Made by a program: the position numbers and the translations under genes
The notes under the pieces: model-generated
Told to the model about the DNA's origin: nothing
The model's input: the letters and a program-made list of their open reading frames with translations, nothing else
Databases searched by the model: none
Part shown: piece after piece, positions 62,687 to 64,000 of the stretch
Layout: every line of letters begins with the position of its first letter
Position numbering within the stretch: the first letter of the stretch is position 1
NCBI GenBank assembly: GCA_052389435.1
Contig: JBQTIB010000024.1
Location: 79,482-143,481 of the forward strand
DNA: 64,000 nt
Reading direction: 5' to 3'
Source: JBQTKD01 sp052389435
Lineage (GTDB): Bacteria; Actinomycetota; Actinomycetes; Sporichthyales; Sporichthyaceae

Positions 62687-63111
62687 GCGAGCCCTACGTT
62701 CCGTCGGACGAGGAACTCACTGCGCTGCGTCGCGTGATCGCCTACGACGAGGTCTTCGAGGACGGCAGCTCGCCGATGCGCATCGCCTACATGCTGCGAT
62801 TCGCCGAGGCCGTGCTGCTGATCGAGGTCGATCCGGAATTCGACTCGCTCGAAGTTCGCGTCGGGCCGCGACCGGAGCTGCGCCCCAGCGAGCCCGAACC
62901 CATGGCCGTCGACCTGTCGGACACCCCGCCCTGGTCGCAGCTGCTCGGCCGCCGACTGGGGTGGCGTTGGGCGATGACCAATCAGAACGGGTACTTCGAC
63001 GGGCTACAGCTCGAGTTCGAACAGCCAGGCGCACCCGCGGTGGCCGTGCAGTGGACGGCCTGGGGCTCAGAGCTCTACTACGTCCTGCTCGATGAACGGC
63101 GCCGATCTTGA
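62683..63111 (+). CDS. Hypothetical protein, DUF6334-like
   Basis: This 142-residue acidic protein contains LGWRWAMTNQNGYFDGLQLE and ends in a beta-rich stretch (AVQWTAWGSELYYVLLDE). The pattern recalls small DUF6334-type proteins, but the assignment is from memory and unsure. It is coupled to the zincin-like gene by an ATGA overlap, which suggests they act together, for example as enzyme and immunity or inhibitor partner (inference). Confidence 0.55.
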   Translation: MSEPYVPSDEELTALRRVIAYDEVFEDGSSPMRIAYMLRFAEAVLLIEVDPEFDSLEVRVGPRPELRPSEPEPMAVDLSDTPPWSQLLGRRLGWRWAMTNQNGYFDGLQLEFEQPGAPAVAVQWTAWGSELYYVLLDERRRS

Positions 63112-63229
63112 GGGGCTAGCGCGGAAACGCTTCCGCGGAAACTTCGTGAGGAATCGTCGCCTTTGGAAGGCCTGCCGCTGGTCGAATCCCAGTAGTCGGC
63201 GGGCTCGTTCAGCGTCGTACCTTGAGACC

Positions 63230-63547
63230 GTGGACCGCCTGATGGGACTCGTGCTGCCGGGCCTCACCGTTGAGGTGGTGGAGGCGCTCGAGAAGGACGG
63301 CGAGCGAGCCTTGGCGGCTCAAATCCCGGTGCTCGGCATGCATTCCTACTGCAGTTGCAAGCAGTCGAATTGCGCGATGTTCTACGCGGTTCCTCCCCCC
63401 GACGGAGCCTGGGGTGAGGGACACACCAACGTCATGGTCGATGTGGCCCGAGGCATGGTCGTTCTTGACGTCATCAACGGAGTGATCGTCGCCGTCGAGA
63501 TCCTCGACCGCCCCGACGTCAAGCGCCTGCTACCGAAGCTCCCATGA
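63230..63547 (+). CDS. Small hypothetical protein with Cys cluster
   Basis: From GTG 63230 this is a 105-residue protein with HSYCSCKQSNCAMFY near residue 45. A C-terminal beta stretch (VMVDVARGMVVLDVINGVIV) resembles DUF2283-type folds. The frame is open upstream to 63092, but that part is Arg-rich and overlaps the previous gene. An ATG at 63242 is another possible start. Confidence 0.5.
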   Translation: MDRLMGLVLPGLTVEVVEALEKDGERALAAQIPVLGMHSYCSCKQSNCAMFYAVPPPDGAWGEGHTNVMVDVARGMVVLDVINGVIVAVEILDRPDVKRLLPKLP

Positions 63548-63956
63548 CGGAGCAGGCCCGCACAGTCGGATGGTCCCCTGCCGCCCGAACCTTCACCCCA
63601 CGAAGTCGCAGCAGCCGAACGATCGAGTTTCGACTCAGTCCGTACGGCGCACCGACTTCCCGTGCGATGCCACCGGCTTCGTATGCCGCGACGATCGTCT
63701 CCGCATCGCCTGGCAGCAGCCGATCCTCCACGGCATGTCGGTGATACGTAAGTGGGCGAAGAAGCATCTGGGCGAGCTTCTGTGACTTTGGAGAGGTGTT
63801 GGACCAACCACTTCGGTCGCGACGCGAGTTTGGAGTGAGGACGGATGAGGTGCACTTTCTGACCCCGCGACGACGGAACCTGTCAACCTGTTTGAGGCAC
63901 CTTCGGTTCGTAATTACTGAGTCGGGTGCTCCCTCTCCTCGGGCTTGTTGATCCAC
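63519..63956 (-). pseudogene. Recombinase-associated HTH protein or fragment
   Basis: The frame ends with an HTH module (LPGDAETIVAAYEAGGIARE, then VGAPYGLSRNSIVRLLRLRG) like that at the C terminus of some serine recombinases and transposon proteins. The upstream part (LTPNSRRDRSGWSNTSPKSQ) is not a catalytic domain. It is probably a short HTH companion protein or a remnant of a mobile element. The start is unknown. Confidence 0.4.
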
Positions 63957-64000
63957 GCAGCGGCAGGTAGCTCCGGCGGTGTCGGGGGCCTGCGGACGAA
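63914..64000 (-). CDS. C-terminal end of an unidentified gene entering from the right
   Basis: A minus-strand frame is open from the window edge to a TAA at 63914-63916, reading PPELPAAAWINKPEEREHP near its end. It is too short to identify. It may belong to the same mobile remnant as the neighbouring HTH frame. Confidence 0.3.
   Translation of the reverse strand, partial: FVRRPPTPPELPAAAWINKPEEREHPTQ

Noticed and set aside
1..64000. CRISPR arrays, rRNA genes and complete tRNA genes
   Set aside because: No regularly spaced identical repeats and no rRNA or full tRNA sequence were seen on reading through.

Overview
The window is GC-rich DNA with many GTG and TTG starts and long runs of genes overlapping by 4 bases. 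It carries several typically actinobacterial families: DUF305, DUF2637, a SCO6880-type conjugation protein and MurJ. I infer an actinomycete chromosome but cannot name the genus.

Positions 1 to about 31,000 form a metal, sulfur and cell-envelope island. It holds a copper module: a CPD-type P-ATPase, a multicopper oxidase, CsoR, CopA, an exported CopA partner and a DUF305 lipoprotein. Four CsoR-like boxes of the TACC...GGTA type lie in it, and one of them also faces an L,D-transpeptidase gene. Next come a zinc/cadmium-type module (a truncated ATPase cut by an IS630 remnant, an ArsR regulator and a CDF exporter), an ACR3-like carrier, and a MerR regulator with a small membrane protein behind a perfect MerR operator. 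A four-gene sulfane-sulfur operon follows (MBL-rhodanese, MFS, ArsR-rhodanese, TusA-like). Then come CtaG, a BlaI/M56 pair, a GNAT enzyme, a VanY-type peptidase, a murJ gene interrupted by an amber codon, and a HupE/UreJ protein fused to a DUF3105-like domain.

Positions 31,100 to 57,634 form a conjugative element of the type IV secretion kind. A hairpin-rich stretch precedes a ParB-like gene. Then come DUF1152, a GntR regulator, an HTH protein, coupling protein 1, a DUF4913-like protein, DUF2637, a MOBF relaxase/helicase, a frameshifted SSB, a two-domain cell-wall hydrolase, a pilin-like protein, VirB8/TcpC-like, VirB6-like, SCO6880-like and VirB4 proteins, a split coupling protein 2, and a second DUF4913-like protein. 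An HTH plus zinc-ribbon pair that looks like a toxin-antitoxin or control unit closes the element. The right end is marked by the 3' part of a tRNA-Lys(UUU) gene at 57,593-57,634. I saw no intact tRNA-Lys and no integrase in the window. If the fragment is attR, the left end lies outside, and the metal island may be cargo of the same element.

Positions 57,635 to 64,000 look like flanking chromosome. They contain an IS21-like element with terminal repeats and a 5-bp target duplication (istA deleted internally, istB intact), a lipoprotein gene next to a frameshifted exported-protein gene, a zincin-like gene with small neighbours, and recombinase-like HTH remnants.
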